Assembly (NCBI RefSeq): GCF_004216555.1
Contig: NZ_SGWQ01000018.1
Coordinates: 1-64,000 of the forward strand
Direction: 5' to 3'
Length of the DNA stretch: 64,000 nt
Source: Herbihabitans rhizosphaerae
GTDB lineage: Bacteria; Actinomycetota; Actinomycetes; Mycobacteriales; Pseudonocardiaceae
Part shown: piece by piece, positions 1-16,903 of the stretch
How the letters are laid out: each line of letters begins with the position of its first letter
Position numbering within the stretch: position 1 is the stretch's first letter
The notes under the pieces: generated by a model
What the model was told of the DNA's origin: nothing
The model's database searches: none
What the model saw: only the letters and a program-made list of their open reading frames with translations
Made by a program: the position numbers and the translations under genes

Positions 1-284
1 TAGTCAATCCTCAAAGGAACCCACAAAGGGGTTCATAATAAGCTCTACTGGCTTACATCGGCACACTGTTGAGTTCTCAAACAACACACGCACACCCATC
101 AACGCGTCACCGACGCAGCCTTTGGGGGCTAGTACTACTTCGTTGATTTGCGGTCCGGATGCCTCCGGGCCAAGGTCACCCACTCTACCACCTGCCGGTG
201 GGAGCTTGGTTCGTGACCCCCGCCTTCGCGTCGTTCCCGTCTGGCCTTCCGGCTTTCCGAGCCCGTTCCGCGCTGGCAGAGAGA
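1..284 (-). promoter_or_regulatory. 5' leader of an rRNA operon (16S lies off the left edge)
   Basis: Read on the minus strand, positions 85-61 give TTTGAGAACTCAACAG within the conserved leader that precedes 16S rRNA in actinomycetes, followed by a small GAACCC/GGGTTC hairpin (17-34). No rRNA sequence itself is present, so the 16S gene should begin just beyond base 1. The stretch has no convincing coding frame. The assignment rests on recognising the leader motif; the position of the gene is inference. Confidence 0.7.
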
Positions 285-313
285 AAGTTACACGACCCGA
301 TCTGGGCGATCAA
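285..313 (-). promoter_or_regulatory. rRNA operon promoter (sigma-70/HrdB type)
   Basis: On the minus strand there is a -35-like TTGATC (308-313), a 17-nt spacer and a -10-like TAACTT (285-290), pointing toward the 16S leader. A second -10-like TAGAGT lies about 100 bases further downstream, so more than one start point is likely, as is usual for rrn operons. Positions are read directly; promoter activity is inferred. Confidence 0.55.
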
Positions 314-369
314 ATCGGGGGGTCCCTTTAGATGAACCGCAGGAAAACCCCTGGTCAGAAGGCGTGCGT

Positions 370-421
370 GACCGCCACAGCCACAGTATCGGACCCAAAT
401 CCGCGCTGGGCTGTGACGGTC
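370..421. other. Imperfect inverted repeat between tyrS and the rrn promoter
   Basis: Arms GACCGCCACAGCC (370-382) and GGCTGTGACGGTC (409-421) pair with one mismatch around a 26-nt loop. It lies just after the tyrS stop on the same strand and just before the rrn promoter. It could be a terminator that insulates rrn from tyrS readthrough, or an operator; the long loop makes either uncertain. Confidence 0.35.
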
Positions 422-446
422 GACACACGAATAAAATGATCTCGGG

Positions 447-1718
447 TCACCGAAGGACCTCAACGCCCGCCGTGTTGCGCTTGCCGCGCCGCAGCACGAG
501 CCACTTGTCGTGCAGCAGATCGCCGGCGCCCGGCACCCAGTCTTCCGAGGTCACCTTGGTGTTGTTGACGTACGCGCCGCCCTCGTTGACCGTCCGCCGG
601 GCCGCGCCCTTGCTCTGCGCCAGACCGCTGGCGACCAGCAAATCCACGATCGTCGGCTCGTCGGTCAGTCGCGTCGTCCCGGTCGGCGCCTCGGCCATCG
701 CGGCATCGAGCGTGCCGGCGTCCAGCTCGCGCAGCTCTCCCCTGCCGAACAACGCCTGGCTCGCCGTGATCACCTGCGAGGTCTCCCGTTCACCGTGCAC
801 CAGCTTGGTGAACTCCTCGGCGAGCCTGCGTTGCGCCGCACGCAGGTGCGGGCGCTCCGCGGTGTCGGCCTCCAGCGCGTCGATCTCCTCGCGCGTCAGG
901 AAGGTGAACAGCCGCAGGTACCTGATCACGTCGGCGTCGCCCACGTTCACGAAGTACTGGTACCAGGCGTACGGCGAGGTCATCTCCGGATCGAGCCACA
1001 CATTGCCGCCACCGGTGGACTTGCCGAACTTGCGCCCCTCCGCGTCGGTCACCAGCGGCGCGGTCAGGGCGTGCGCCGCCCCGCCGTCCACCTTCCGCAC
1101 CAGGTCCACGCCGCCGATGATGTTGCCCCACTGGTCGGACCCGCCACACTGCAGCGTGCAGCCGTACTCGCGGAAAAGCCGCAGGTAGTCGTGTGACTGC
1201 AGGAGCAGGTAGCTGAACTCGGTGTAGGACATGCCGTCACCGTCGAGCCGCCGCTTCACCGTGTCCCGGGCCAACATCACGTTGATCGAGAAGTGCTTGC
1301 CGACATCGCGCAGGAAATCCAGCACCGGCATGTTCGCCGTCCAGTCGGCGTTGTTCACGATGATCGCGCCGTTCTCGCCACCGAAATCGACGAACCGTTC
1401 GAGCTGGCCCCGGATGCGGTCGGACCACTCCCGCACCACGTCCAGCGTGTTCAGGCTGCGCTCCGCGGTGTCCCGAGGGTCGCCGATCATGCCGGTCGCA
1501 CCGCCGGCCAGCACGATCGGACGATGCCCGGCCCGCTGGAACCGGGTCAGCATCAGCAGCGGAACGAGGTTGCCGGCGTGCAGGCTCGGCGCGGTCGGGT
1601 CGAAACCGACGTACAAGGTGAGCGGCCCGGCGTCGAGATCCTTGCGCAACGCGTCGAGATCGGTGGACTGCGCGATCAGGCCGCGCCAGGTCAGCTCATC
1701 GAGAATGTGCTCACTCAC
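447..1718 (-). CDS. tyrS: Tyrosyl-tRNA synthetase
   Basis: Class I aminoacyl-tRNA synthetase that charges tRNA-Tyr with tyrosine in the cytosol. The 423-residue product has the usual bacterial TyrRS length. The HIGH-type signature is HAGN near residue 47, the KMSKS-type signature is KFGKST near residue 230, and a C-terminal S4 RNA-binding domain carries the [14 protein letters not shown] stretch. The tyrosine-site region around GGSDQWGNI is intact. The gene is the last protein gene before the rRNA operon on the same strand. Start ATG at 1718 gives the canonical N-terminus MSEHILDEL. Confidence 0.97.
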   Translation of the reverse strand: MSEHILDELTWRGLIAQSTDLDALRKDLDAGPLTLYVGFDPTAPSLHAGNLVPLLMLTRFQRAGHRPIVLAGGATGMIGDPRDTAERSLNTLDVVREWSDRIRGQLERFVDFGGENGAIIVNNADWTANMPVLDFLRDVGKHFSINVMLARDTVKRRLDGDGMSYTEFSYLLLQSHDYLRLFREYGCTLQCGGSDQWGNIIGGVDLVRKVDGGAAHALTAPLVTDAEGRKFGKSTGGGNVWLDPEMTSPYAWYQYFVNVGDADVIRYLRLFTFLTREEIDALEADTAERPHLRAAQRRLAEEFTKLVHGERETSQVITASQALFGRGELRELDAGTLDAAMAEAPTGTTRLTDEPTIVDLLVASGLAQSKGAARRTVNEGGAYVNNTKVTSEDWVPGAGDLLHDKWLVLRRGKRNTAGVEVLR

Positions 1719-1749
1719 GGTTGCCCATCATTCCTCAGCGGCCAACCGA

Positions 1750-2130
1750 TTACCCGGTCGCGTCGGAGGACTTCTCCTCGCGCATGGCGATCGCGCCGTA
1801 CACCGCCGAGGCCACGCCACCGAAGACCATGACCCACGTTCCGACGAAGATGCCGAGGTGATCGACGTCGGAGAGCTGGCCGGCGGTGCCGGACGGGAAC
1901 AACCCGACCACGAAGAACACGCCGGCGAGGATCGCGAGGACGGAAATCCAACGCCACGGCACGAACCACACGATCGCGCCCACCGCGAGGGCGATGATCA
2001 GCCCTGGTGGAACCGTCGGGTAGCCGGCGCCGCCCAGGATCTGGACCACGATTCCGATCGCCGCCACCACCATGCCGCCGGCCGCGATCGCCCGGGCACC
2101 AGTCTGGTTCACCGCTGTCGCACTGCCCAT
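1750..2130 (-). CDS. Small four-helix membrane protein, unknown function
   Basis: A 126-residue protein with about four hydrophobic segments (roughly residues 15-33, 43-58, 62-80 and 92-112) and a short charged C-terminus (REEKSSD), so it is predicted to be an integral inner-membrane protein. No catalytic motif is visible. It lies 31 bp upstream of tyrS on the same strand and may share its transcript. I do not recognise a characterised family; many actinomycetes encode similar short membrane proteins. ATG start and TAA stop. Confidence 0.7.
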   Translation of the reverse strand: MGSATAVNQTGARAIAAGGMVVAAIGIVVQILGGAGYPTVPPGLIIALAVGAIVWFVPWRWISVLAILAGVFFVVGLFPSGTAGQLSDVDHLGIFVGTWVMVFGGVASAVYGAIAMREEKSSDATG

Positions 2131-2225
2131 CTTCGACTCCCATCCCGCGTTGTGACGCGTGGAGTCTGCGGCCGAGGTACCCCCGCGCGCGTCCGTCCAC
2201 CGGCGACACCGCGCGTGCGCGTCCT

Positions 2226-2237
2226 GGCGTATACGCC
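2226..2237. repeat. 12-bp perfect palindrome
   Basis: GGCGTATACGCC lies 9 bases beyond the stop of the HEAT-repeat gene, in the 115-bp gap before the small membrane protein. It has no loop, so it is not a terminator hairpin. It could be a protein-binding site for the downstream gene. Confidence 0.3.
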
Positions 2238-2245
2238 GGGTGCGG

Positions 2246-3769
2246 CTACGCCCGACGGCGTTGCCCGACGCGCAACGGCGCGGTCAGTTCGTCGTGCCAG
2301 CGACCTCGATCGCCCGGCGGACCCCAGCAGTCCTCCACCCGGGTGAGCAGCAGCGTCCGAGCCGGGATACCGAGTCGGGTGTAGGCGGTCAGCTTGTGGT
2401 GGCCGTCGAGTACGACACCGAACAGGAACCGCTCGGTGTGCTCACCCTCGACGTGCCGCTGATCGGCCCAGGACAGCGCGACGGCCGCCGGGCGGGCGCC
2501 GGCGCGGATCGCCTCGGTGTGGGTCTCGACGGTGTCCGGCGCCAGGTCGTCCAGCGGCTGGGTCGGCGCGATCACGCCGAACGACGGCACTTCGCCGGGT
2601 ATCGGCGCGCGGAGCTGGAAGTGTTGCGCACCAAGCCATTGCGGTTCGTCGCGCCGGGTGAGCCAAGACGACTCGACGGCGGTCACAGGTACCAGATCGA
2701 GGTCCGTGAGCGTCACCAGATAGTGGCCGGTCCGCAGTCCGGCACACAGCGGGCGGGCCGCGTCGATCAGCTCCGGGGTGAGCGCGGGCACGTCGGCCAG
2801 CGCCTCGCGCAGGTCGCCGGCCAGCCCGCTGGCCCGGTCGGCCGGCCATCCAGCGAGGTGCAGGAACGCCTCGCAAGTGCCGCAGTCCGAGCCCAGGCCG
2901 TACACCCGCCGTTCGCGCACGAACAGCGACCGACCCCAGCGCGGCCATGACGAGCCGGGCGTCGTCGGGTCGTAGTCGATCGAGACCACGCCGCTCCCCT
3001 GGTCCACGGTGAGCCGCGCTCGGGCCCTGTCGATCAGCTCCACATCGCCGACCGCCGGCCCGCTGGCGTCCACAGTGGACCATGCGGCTCTGACATTGGC
3101 GGCGTACGTGGACTCGTTGTCGTACAACGGAACCAGCGGCTCGCGTCCGGTGAGGACGGACAGCGCGTGATGCAGTCCCCAGGCCGTCGAATCGGGCGCG
3201 TGGAGCAGCCGGGCCAGCAGTGCGGGCACCGCCGCCGGATCACCCATCCGCTCGATCGCCACAACGATCATCTCGTGCTCGCGCGGTTCCACGATGCCGA
3301 GCAGGTCGGTCAGGTCGCCGGTGCACTCGGTCGCGCCGAGCCGGCCGAGCGCCATCGCGGCGGCCGACCGAAGGGGCGGATCGGCGAGCAGCGGGCGCAG
3401 CGCGGAGGTCAGTGACCGGTCGCCGGACAGTCCGGCCGCCGCCGTCGCGGCCCGCGCCGCCTCCGCGTCGCCGAGCAGCCGCGCGATCTCGCCGGCCGGG
3501 ACCGGCACACCACGCCTGGTCAGCTCGGAAAGCAGCGTCGCGGCGTGCTGACCGTCCACGTCGGACAGCAGTCGCGGCAGCAACTCGTCCGCGCCGTCCA
3601 GCCGGCGCAGCAGGTGCATCAGGAACGGCCGATCCGCCGGCTCGCGCCGGTACCGGTCGAGCACGGCCGGGACGAGATCCGGAGGCGACTCGGCGACCAG
3701 CGCGTCGAACACTCGCCAGTAGTCACCGGACATCGCCTGGCGAATCCGTTCGGCCGTGCTCACCGGCAC
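2246..3769 (-). CDS. HEAT-repeat protein with C-terminal ParB/Srx-like DGHHK motif
   Basis: A 507-residue cytosolic protein. Residues about 20-240 are helical, leucine- and alanine-rich HEAT-like repeats (for example LRPLLADPPLRSAAAMALGR). The central part has a CxxC pair (Cys296/Cys299). Residues 455-459 read DGHHK, followed by LTAYTRLG, which resembles the DGHHR signature of ParB/sulfiredoxin-fold proteins, where this motif binds or cleaves nucleotides. The combination suggests a protein-binding scaffold fused to a nucleotide-handling module; the actual substrate is unknown. GTG start, 23 nt after the glycosylase gene on the same strand. The ParB-like reading is from a short motif only. Confidence 0.75.
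   Translation of the reverse strand: MPVSTAERIRQAMSGDYWRVFDALVAESPPDLVPAVLDRYRREPADRPFLMHLLRRLDGADELLPRLLSDVDGQHAATLLSELTRRGVPVPAGEIARLLGDAEAARAATAAAGLSGDRSLTSALRPLLADPPLRSAAAMALGRLGATECTGDLTDLLGIVEPREHEMIVVAIERMGDPAAVPALLARLLHAPDSTAWGLHHALSVLTGREPLVPLYDNESTYAANVRAAWSTVDASGPAVGDVELIDRARARLTVDQGSGVVSIDYDPTTPGSSWPRWGRSLFVRERRVYGLGSDCGTCEAFLHLAGWPADRASGLAGDLREALADVPALTPELIDAARPLCAGLRTGHYLVTLTDLDLVPVTAVESSWLTRRDEPQWLGAQHFQLRAPIPGEVPSFGVIAPTQPLDDLAPDTVETHTEAIRAGARPAAVALSWADQRHVEGEHTERFLFGVVLDGHHKLTAYTRLGIPARTLLLTRVEDCWGPPGDRGRWHDELTAPLRVGQRRRA
3068..3080. repeat. Iterated 13-bp palindrome GTCCACAGTGGAC (first of ten)
   Basis: Exact copies of GTCCAC(A/T)GTGGAC lie at 3068, 3897, 11862, 14718, 22229, 25600, 38631, 47218, 59732 and 63895 (start coordinates), plus one-mismatch copies at 38777 and 53175. 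All ten exact copies are inside genes; most are read as Ser-Thr-Val-Asp, but the one at 25600 is read as SPQWT and the one at 3897 as VHSG, so protein sequence alone does not explain them. Confidence 0.85.
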
Positions 3770-3792
3770 AGTGGATCACACCAGCGCGGGTG

Positions 3793-4404
3793 TCAGCGAC
3801 GTCGTTTGGCGCCTCGGCGGTAGGCGCTGACGCTCGGCGCGCCGTTCAGCCAGAAGCGCCACGGCACGTCCTTGGCCAGCGCCACGCCGACCCGTGGTCC
3901 ACTGTGGACTGTCTCGTCGTCGACCGGATCGCCGGCGTACAGGCGCACCGTGGCGTCCGGCGCGGTGAGGTCCGCGCCGTTGTGATCACGCCGCAGGCCC
4001 AGCACCGACGTGAGTCGGGCCGGGCCCTTGGCGAGCTCGTTGACACTGCGTGCGGCCGGCCTGCGTGCCTTGGCCACGTCGAGTCCGGACACGACGTCAC
4101 CGGCGCGCAGCAGCACCGCCCCCGGCACTCCGTCGGTCAGCGACACCACGTTCGCGCAGAAGTGCATGCCGTAGACGAAGTAGACGTAGAGGTGTCCGGC
4201 CGGGCCGAACATCACCTCATTGCGCGGGGTCTTGCCCCGGTAGCAGTGCGACGCGGGATCGTCCGCACCGCGATACGCCTCGACCTCGGTCAGGCGCACA
4301 CCGACGGTGCCGTCGTCGGTCGACACCTCGAGCACGCAGCCGAGCAGAAGCTTGGCCGCGTCGACCGGATCGATCGCGAGTTCGTCGCGGTGCAGCTGTC
4401 TCAC
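3793..4404 (-). CDS. 3-methyladenine DNA glycosylase (AAG/MPG family)
   Basis: Base-excision repair enzyme that removes alkylated purines such as 3-methyladenine from DNA. The 203-residue length matches the family. Landmarks are AAKLLLGCVLEV near the N-terminus, TEVEAYRG with the catalytic glutamate, and the aromatic strand HLYVYFVYGMH. The GTG start at 4404 is chosen because it overlaps the flavoprotein stop in GTGA and gives a family-length product; the open frame continues upstream but only as an out-of-frame shadow of the neighbour. Expression is probably translationally coupled to the flavoprotein gene. Confidence 0.9.
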   Translation of the reverse strand: MRQLHRDELAIDPVDAAKLLLGCVLEVSTDDGTVGVRLTEVEAYRGADDPASHCYRGKTPRNEVMFGPAGHLYVYFVYGMHFCANVVSLTDGVPGAVLLRAGDVVSGLDVAKARRPAARSVNELAKGPARLTSVLGLRRDHNGADLTAPDATVRLYAGDPVDDETVHSGPRVGVALAKDVPWRFWLNGAPSVSAYRRGAKRRR

Positions 4405-6032
4405 GGCAGCCTGATGGAGAGCGCGTGGTGGAACACGTCGCGAGGATCCCATGCCGCCTTGATCCGCTGCAGTCGCGGGTAGTTGTCCTTGAAGTAGAGC
4501 GTGTGCCACGGCACGCCGGAGGTGTTCCAGGCCGGGTCGGCGGTGTCGACGTCCGGGTAGTTGATGTAGCAGCCGTCGTTGGCGTCGTCGGGCACCGGAA
4601 CACCGCCGGTCGTGGCGTACACGTCGCGGTAGAACTCGCGCACGCGGCGAATCCCGTCGGCGTCACCCTTCGCGTCGTCCCAGTTGATCAGGTAGATCGC
4701 CTTGATGATCGAGTCGCGCTGCGGCATGGCGGTCGCGTCGGGCTTCGCGGCGTTGACCGCGCCGCCGTAGGACAGCAGCCACAGCATCGGCGCCTCCTGC
4801 GCGCCGGCGGGTGCGGGGTTCTCGGTGAGGTGGCGGTAGATCGTCTTGCACTGCTCGCCGGTGTACCGCCGCTTGAGGTAGGCGGACTTCTGCTTGTAGC
4901 GGCCGGATTCGCCGTTGGTACCGGACCCCAGCGCGCTCGTCAGCCAGGGCGTGCGCTCGGCGGGGCTGACCACCGCGGCGGGCACGCCGACCTGGACGGC
5001 GTCGGTGAACTCGCGCAGCAGCCGCTCGGCGCCGGGCAGGTTCGCGTCGAGCGTGGCGGCGAGGACGAAGCCGCCCTGGTCGGCGCCGGCCGTCTTCCTC
5101 GGGATCAGCAGCGCGCTGAACAGGCTCGCGTACTTGTCGCCCGGCGCGCTGTGCTTCTCGAAGAACGCGGTGTAATTGCGCAGCAGGTTGGCGAAGCGCT
5201 CCTCGGTGACGGTGTCCCAGCTCCACAGCATCGTGGCGCCGAGCAGCTCGCCGGGCGGGCGCGGCAGCAGGCGCGACGGGTCGTTGCCCCTGGCCTTCGG
5301 GTCGCGCAGCCAGTAGCGGGTGACGACGCCGAAGTTGCCGCCGCCCGCGCCGGTGTGCGCCCACCAGAGATCGCGGTTGGGGTCGTCGGGTTCGCGGGTG
5401 GCGACGACGGCGCGGGCGCGGCCGTCCCGGTCCACGACGACGACCTCGACGGCATAGAGGTAGTCGACGACCGACCCGAACAGGCGGGACTGCGGGCCGT
5501 AGCCACCGCCGGCGAAGTGTCCGCCGACGCCGACCTCACCGCACTGTCCACCGGGGACGGTGACACCCCAGCCGAGGTAGAGCGTCTTGAACACCTCGCG
5601 AAGGGTGGCGCCGGCCTCGACGACGAACGCGTTGCGGCGGTGATCGAAGGAGATGTCGTGCAACTCGGAGAGGTCGATGATCACCTGGGCGCCGTCACCG
5701 ACGAAGTTCTCGCAACTGTGCCCGCCGCCGCGAACGGTGATCCGCTTGTTCTGCCGGACGGCGGTGTGCACGACGTCGACCACCTGCTCGGTGGAGCCGA
5801 CGAGGTGGAAGCGCTCCGGGTCGGTGGTGAACCTGGAGTTGACGCCCTTGATGCGCAGGTCGAGGTAGCGCGGGTCGCCCTTGGTGACGGTGACCGGGCC
5901 GAGCGACGGGTTGTCCAGTGCCGAGGCGGGCTCGGCCCCCGCGACGGTGGGCAGTGTGGTGCCGGCGACGGCGAGCGCGCCGCCCGCCGCGACGGTTCCG
6001 GTGAGAAAGCGACGACGATTGACGTCGGACAT
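4401..6032 (-). CDS. Tat-exported FAD-linked oxidoreductase (berberine-bridge type)
   Basis: A secreted flavoenzyme of 543 residues. The N-terminus MSDVNRRRFLTG is a twin-arginine signal, with probable cleavage after the alanine-rich region near residue 35. The FAD-binding domain contains RGGGHS with His105 and GGQCGEVGVGG with Cys164, the two positions that carry bicovalent FAD in this family. A C-terminal BBE segment (residues ~495-540, CYINYPDVD) completes the fold. Substrates of relatives include oligosaccharides and alkaloids; none can be assigned here. The stop overlaps the DNA glycosylase start by 4 nt, an unexpected pairing of an exported oxidase with a repair enzyme. Confidence 0.9.
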   Translation of the reverse strand: MSDVNRRRFLTGTVAAGGALAVAGTTLPTVAGAEPASALDNPSLGPVTVTKGDPRYLDLRIKGVNSRFTTDPERFHLVGSTEQVVDVVHTAVRQNKRITVRGGGHSCENFVGDGAQVIIDLSELHDISFDHRRNAFVVEAGATLREVFKTLYLGWGVTVPGGQCGEVGVGGHFAGGGYGPQSRLFGSVVDYLYAVEVVVVDRDGRARAVVATREPDDPNRDLWWAHTGAGGGNFGVVTRYWLRDPKARGNDPSRLLPRPPGELLGATMLWSWDTVTEERFANLLRNYTAFFEKHSAPGDKYASLFSALLIPRKTAGADQGGFVLAATLDANLPGAERLLREFTDAVQVGVPAAVVSPAERTPWLTSALGSGTNGESGRYKQKSAYLKRRYTGEQCKTIYRHLTENPAPAGAQEAPMLWLLSYGGAVNAAKPDATAMPQRDSIIKAIYLINWDDAKGDADGIRRVREFYRDVYATTGGVPVPDDANDGCYINYPDVDTADPAWNTSGVPWHTLYFKDNYPRLQRIKAAWDPRDVFHHALSIRLP

Positions 6033-6149
6033 GGTGTGCCCCCGAGTTCGATTGGCCCTGTCAGCGGCAAAGCTATGGGCCGCCGCCGGCGCGCGGCATC
6101 AACCGATCTGCTGATTGGCGATCAACCGGCGCTGATCCCCGAGTCGCAC

Positions 6150-6764
6150 TCAGCCGAGGGTGACGTCCCCGGTCGGCGTGCGCACGACGGCGACGAGCCC
6201 GGGCCGAGGCGCCTGTTCGACCGGTGTGCGGAGGCCCAGGGCGGTCAGCCGTGTGGTGATCTCGCCGGGTCGCGGATGCTGGACGGTGAAGGAGGCGAGC
6301 CGACTGCCCTTGGCGGCGGTGTCGGACGGGTGGGGTGTGTCGCCCCAGTCGATCAGGAAGGGGACGACGCGCCATTCGTCGGAGATGTCCGGAACGGTGA
6401 GCCGCCATTCGAGCAGGACGCCGTCGGTTCGCCTGCGGGACATGGGGAACGCCGGGCCAGGGTCGTAGCCGGCCTCGACGGCGTGCCGGATCACGTCGTC
6501 CACATCGGAGACCCGCACGGCCCAGGCGAGGAGCTTCGGCGCGGTCAGGTCGTCGATCCCGAACGGGCGGGGGTGCTCGGGCGCGGGTTGTTCCGGGTCC
6601 GGTCCGACCACCTCGAGGTACGCGCCGTCGCCGAGGTCGGCCAGTGCGTTCCGAGTGCCGAGGCCGACGTGTGAGCCGCCTTCGCTCAGCGTCAACCCCG
6701 CGGTGGTCAGGTCGGCGGTGCTGGTGGCGAGGTCTGGGGTGGCGTAGACCAAGTGATCGATCAT
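6150..6764 (-). CDS. Glyoxalase-like (VOC fold) domain protein
   Basis: A 204-residue protein starting MIDHLVYATPD, the typical opening beta strand and metal-ligand histidine of a glyoxalase-like (VOC) domain. A second half-repeat contains VRVSDVDDVIRHA and LEWRLTVPD. Such proteins are single-domain cytosolic metal-dependent enzymes or binding proteins with unpredictable substrates. I prefer ATG 6764 over the upstream alternative at 6809 because the conserved domain begins at its first residues. It stands alone between the flavoprotein gene and the arginine operon terminator. Confidence 0.8.
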   Translation of the reverse strand: MIDHLVYATPDLATSTADLTTAGLTLSEGGSHVGLGTRNALADLGDGAYLEVVGPDPEQPAPEHPRPFGIDDLTAPKLLAWAVRVSDVDDVIRHAVEAGYDPGPAFPMSRRRTDGVLLEWRLTVPDISDEWRVVPFLIDWGDTPHPSDTAAKGSRLASFTVQHPRPGEITTRLTALGLRTPVEQAPRPGLVAVVRTPTGDVTLG

Positions 6765-6832
6765 GCCGGCGACCGTACGCAGGTGGGCCCCTGCGGCAGC
6801 GGCCGACACCGTCGCGGGCTAGCATTACGGAC

Positions 6833-6877
6833 GGCGGTCCGCTCCCGGTGTCCCCCAGGCCGGTGGAGCGGACCGCC
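6833..6877. terminator. Probable terminator of the arginine operon
   Basis: A perfect 13-bp inverted repeat, GGCGGTCCGCTCC (6833-6845) and GGAGCGGACCGCC (6865-6877), with a 19-nt loop. It lies 54 nt past the argH stop on the operon strand, and on the plus strand it is followed by CCTTT. It lies upstream of the glyoxalase-like gene and probably insulates it from arg transcription. Confidence 0.6.
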
Positions 6878-6890
6878 CCTTTGTGTGCGG

Positions 6891-6926
6891 AGCGCGGGAC
6901 TCGCCGGTGCGCAGCGCGGGACTCGC
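6891..6926. repeat. Two copies of a 14-bp direct repeat
   Basis: AGCGCGGGACTCGC occurs at 6891-6904 and again at 6913-6926, period 22, between the arg terminator and the argH stop. No function is apparent; it looks like a small tandem duplication in the operon tail. Confidence 0.6.
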
Positions 6927-6930
6927 GAGG

Positions 6931-15488
<8,558 letters not shown>

Positions 15489-15509
15489 AGGGTGGGGGTG
15501 TGCCGTCGG

Positions 15510-16019
15510 TTACTTCGCCCCGATCCGCAGCATCACCCCGCCGGGCGTGAACGACAGGACGTCGATCACGTGCGTGGGCACGGTGACCCGGGCCCCGGCC
15601 GCCGCGGTGAAGGTCGTCCCGGAGTCGGTCGACTGCATACGGCACGGCGAGCAGCCGTACTGACCGCCCGGCCCGCCGGTGATCCGCAGGGTCACGGTGG
15701 TCGGGTCGAGCGCGGCGACGGTGACGGGAATCCCCGGTATCGGGATCCGGTCCCGCACCTTCACGATCACCTCGCAGACGCCGTCGCGGCACGCCCCCAG
15801 GTTGGTCCCGTCAGCAGCCACCGCCGGCGGAGGAAGACGTGGCGGCGACGCTGCGGGCGGCGTGTCAGACGTCGCCGGCGGAGGGACGTCCGGCAAGGGC
15901 GTGGACGTGCTCGCGCTGGACGTCGGCGGAGGTGCCGCGGGAGTCTCCGTCGAGCACCCGGCCATGGCGAGTACCGCGAGTCCGGCGAGAAGACTTGCGC
16001 GTGTACGTGTTCCGATCAC
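15510..16019 (-). CDS. Proline/serine-rich lipoprotein, unknown function
   Basis: A 169-residue predicted lipoprotein. After IGTRTRASLLAG a hydrophobic segment ends in the lipobox LAMAGC, so Cys23 or so would be lipidated after export. A Thr/Ser/Pro-rich linker follows (residues ~27-60), then a compact C-terminal domain with four cysteines (CRDGVC and CSPC) that may form two disulfides. Family not recognised. GTG at 16019 overlaps the hydrolase stop in GTGA, so it is the third gene of the regulator-hydrolase-lipoprotein operon. Confidence 0.75.
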   Translation of the reverse strand: MIGTRTRASLLAGLAVLAMAGCSTETPAAPPPTSSASTSTPLPDVPPPATSDTPPAASPPRLPPPAVAADGTNLGACRDGVCEVIVKVRDRIPIPGIPVTVAALDPTTVTLRITGGPGGQYGCSPCRMQSTDSGTTFTAAAGARVTVPTHVIDVLSFTPGGVMLRIGAK

Positions 16020-16903
16020 GCGCCATTCGATCGCGGACTCTCCGGGACCCCTCCCGAGGTGAGGAACTCCAGTTGCTCGTCCTCGTGCCCCACGATCAGA
16101 TGGCCAACGCCAGGCAGCAGGCGCACGGTCGCGTGTGGCACCAGCGCGTCCAGCCGGCGTTTGGTCGTCGCGGTGTCCAGCATGACGTCCCGCGCGCCGG
16201 CGAGCACGTGCAGCGGCATGGCGAGACGGCGCAGCGCGTCGTCGCCGAGCACCGGCAACGTGGTGCGGTAGCGGTAGTGCTTGGCCACGAGGTGCTGACG
16301 CTCGCCGATCGCCGTGACGTGCTCCGGCTTCATCGTCGAGTACTCCGAGCCGAGGATCAGCGCCATCGACCTGCGCTTGCCCCACTCGCCGAACAGGTTC
16401 AGCACGCCGACCCTCAGCAGGAACCCCCACTTCTGCCGACCGACGCCGACCGGGCAGGACAGTGCCATCCGCTCCACCCGCTCGGGCCGCCGGGAGGCGT
16501 AGTCCAGCGCCACCCAGCCACCGAGCGAGATCGCCAGGATCCGCGTCCGGTCGACGCCGAGGTGATCGAGAACGGCGTCCAGCCACACCGCGTACCGGTC
16601 GGACTCCAGCGGCGGGCGGGACGGCGCGCTCAGGCCGGGCTCGCCGATGATGTCCACCGAGTACACCCGGAAGTGCTCGGCCAGGGTCGCGATCCGCGGC
16701 ATCCACTCCATCGAGTTGCTGCCCGAGCCGTGCAGCAGCACCAGCGGCGGCGCGCTCTCCCGACCCGACGCCACGACGAAGGTCTCCCCCTCGGGCGTCG
16801 GCACCCGCAGGTGCTCGCTCGGCACCGGCCAGTGCTCCAGGGTCTTCTCGTAGGTCTCGCGCAGCAGACGCTCGCCCGCCTCCGACTTGTAGATGGTGCT
16901 CAT
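16016..16903 (-). CDS. Alpha/beta-hydrolase
   Basis: A 295-residue cytosolic alpha/beta-hydrolase. The oxyanion-hole region LLHGSGSNS is near residue 57, the nucleophile elbow reads AISLGG with serine near residue 133, an acidic residue is expected near ARDVMLD, and the histidine is in PGVGHLIVGHE. It is not close enough to any characterised esterase for a substrate call. Its ATG overlaps the regulator stop (ATGA) and its stop overlaps the lipoprotein start, so these three genes form one operon. Confidence 0.85.
   Translation of the reverse strand: MSTIYKSEAGERLLRETYEKTLEHWPVPSEHLRVPTPEGETFVVASGRESAPPLVLLHGSGSNSMEWMPRIATLAEHFRVYSVDIIGEPGLSAPSRPPLESDRYAVWLDAVLDHLGVDRTRILAISLGGWVALDYASRRPERVERMALSCPVGVGRQKWGFLLRVGVLNLFGEWGKRRSMALILGSEYSTMKPEHVTAIGERQHLVAKHYRYRTTLPVLGDDALRRLAMPLHVLAGARDVMLDTATTKRRLDALVPHATVRLLPGVGHLIVGHEDEQLEFLTSGGVPESPRSNGA

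Noticed and set aside
4050-6674. An 874-residue plus-strand open frame opposite the flavoprotein and glyoxalase-like genes
   Set aside because: It is arginine/alanine/glycine-rich with no motif and mirrors real genes on the other strand; high GC in third codon positions produces such long frames.
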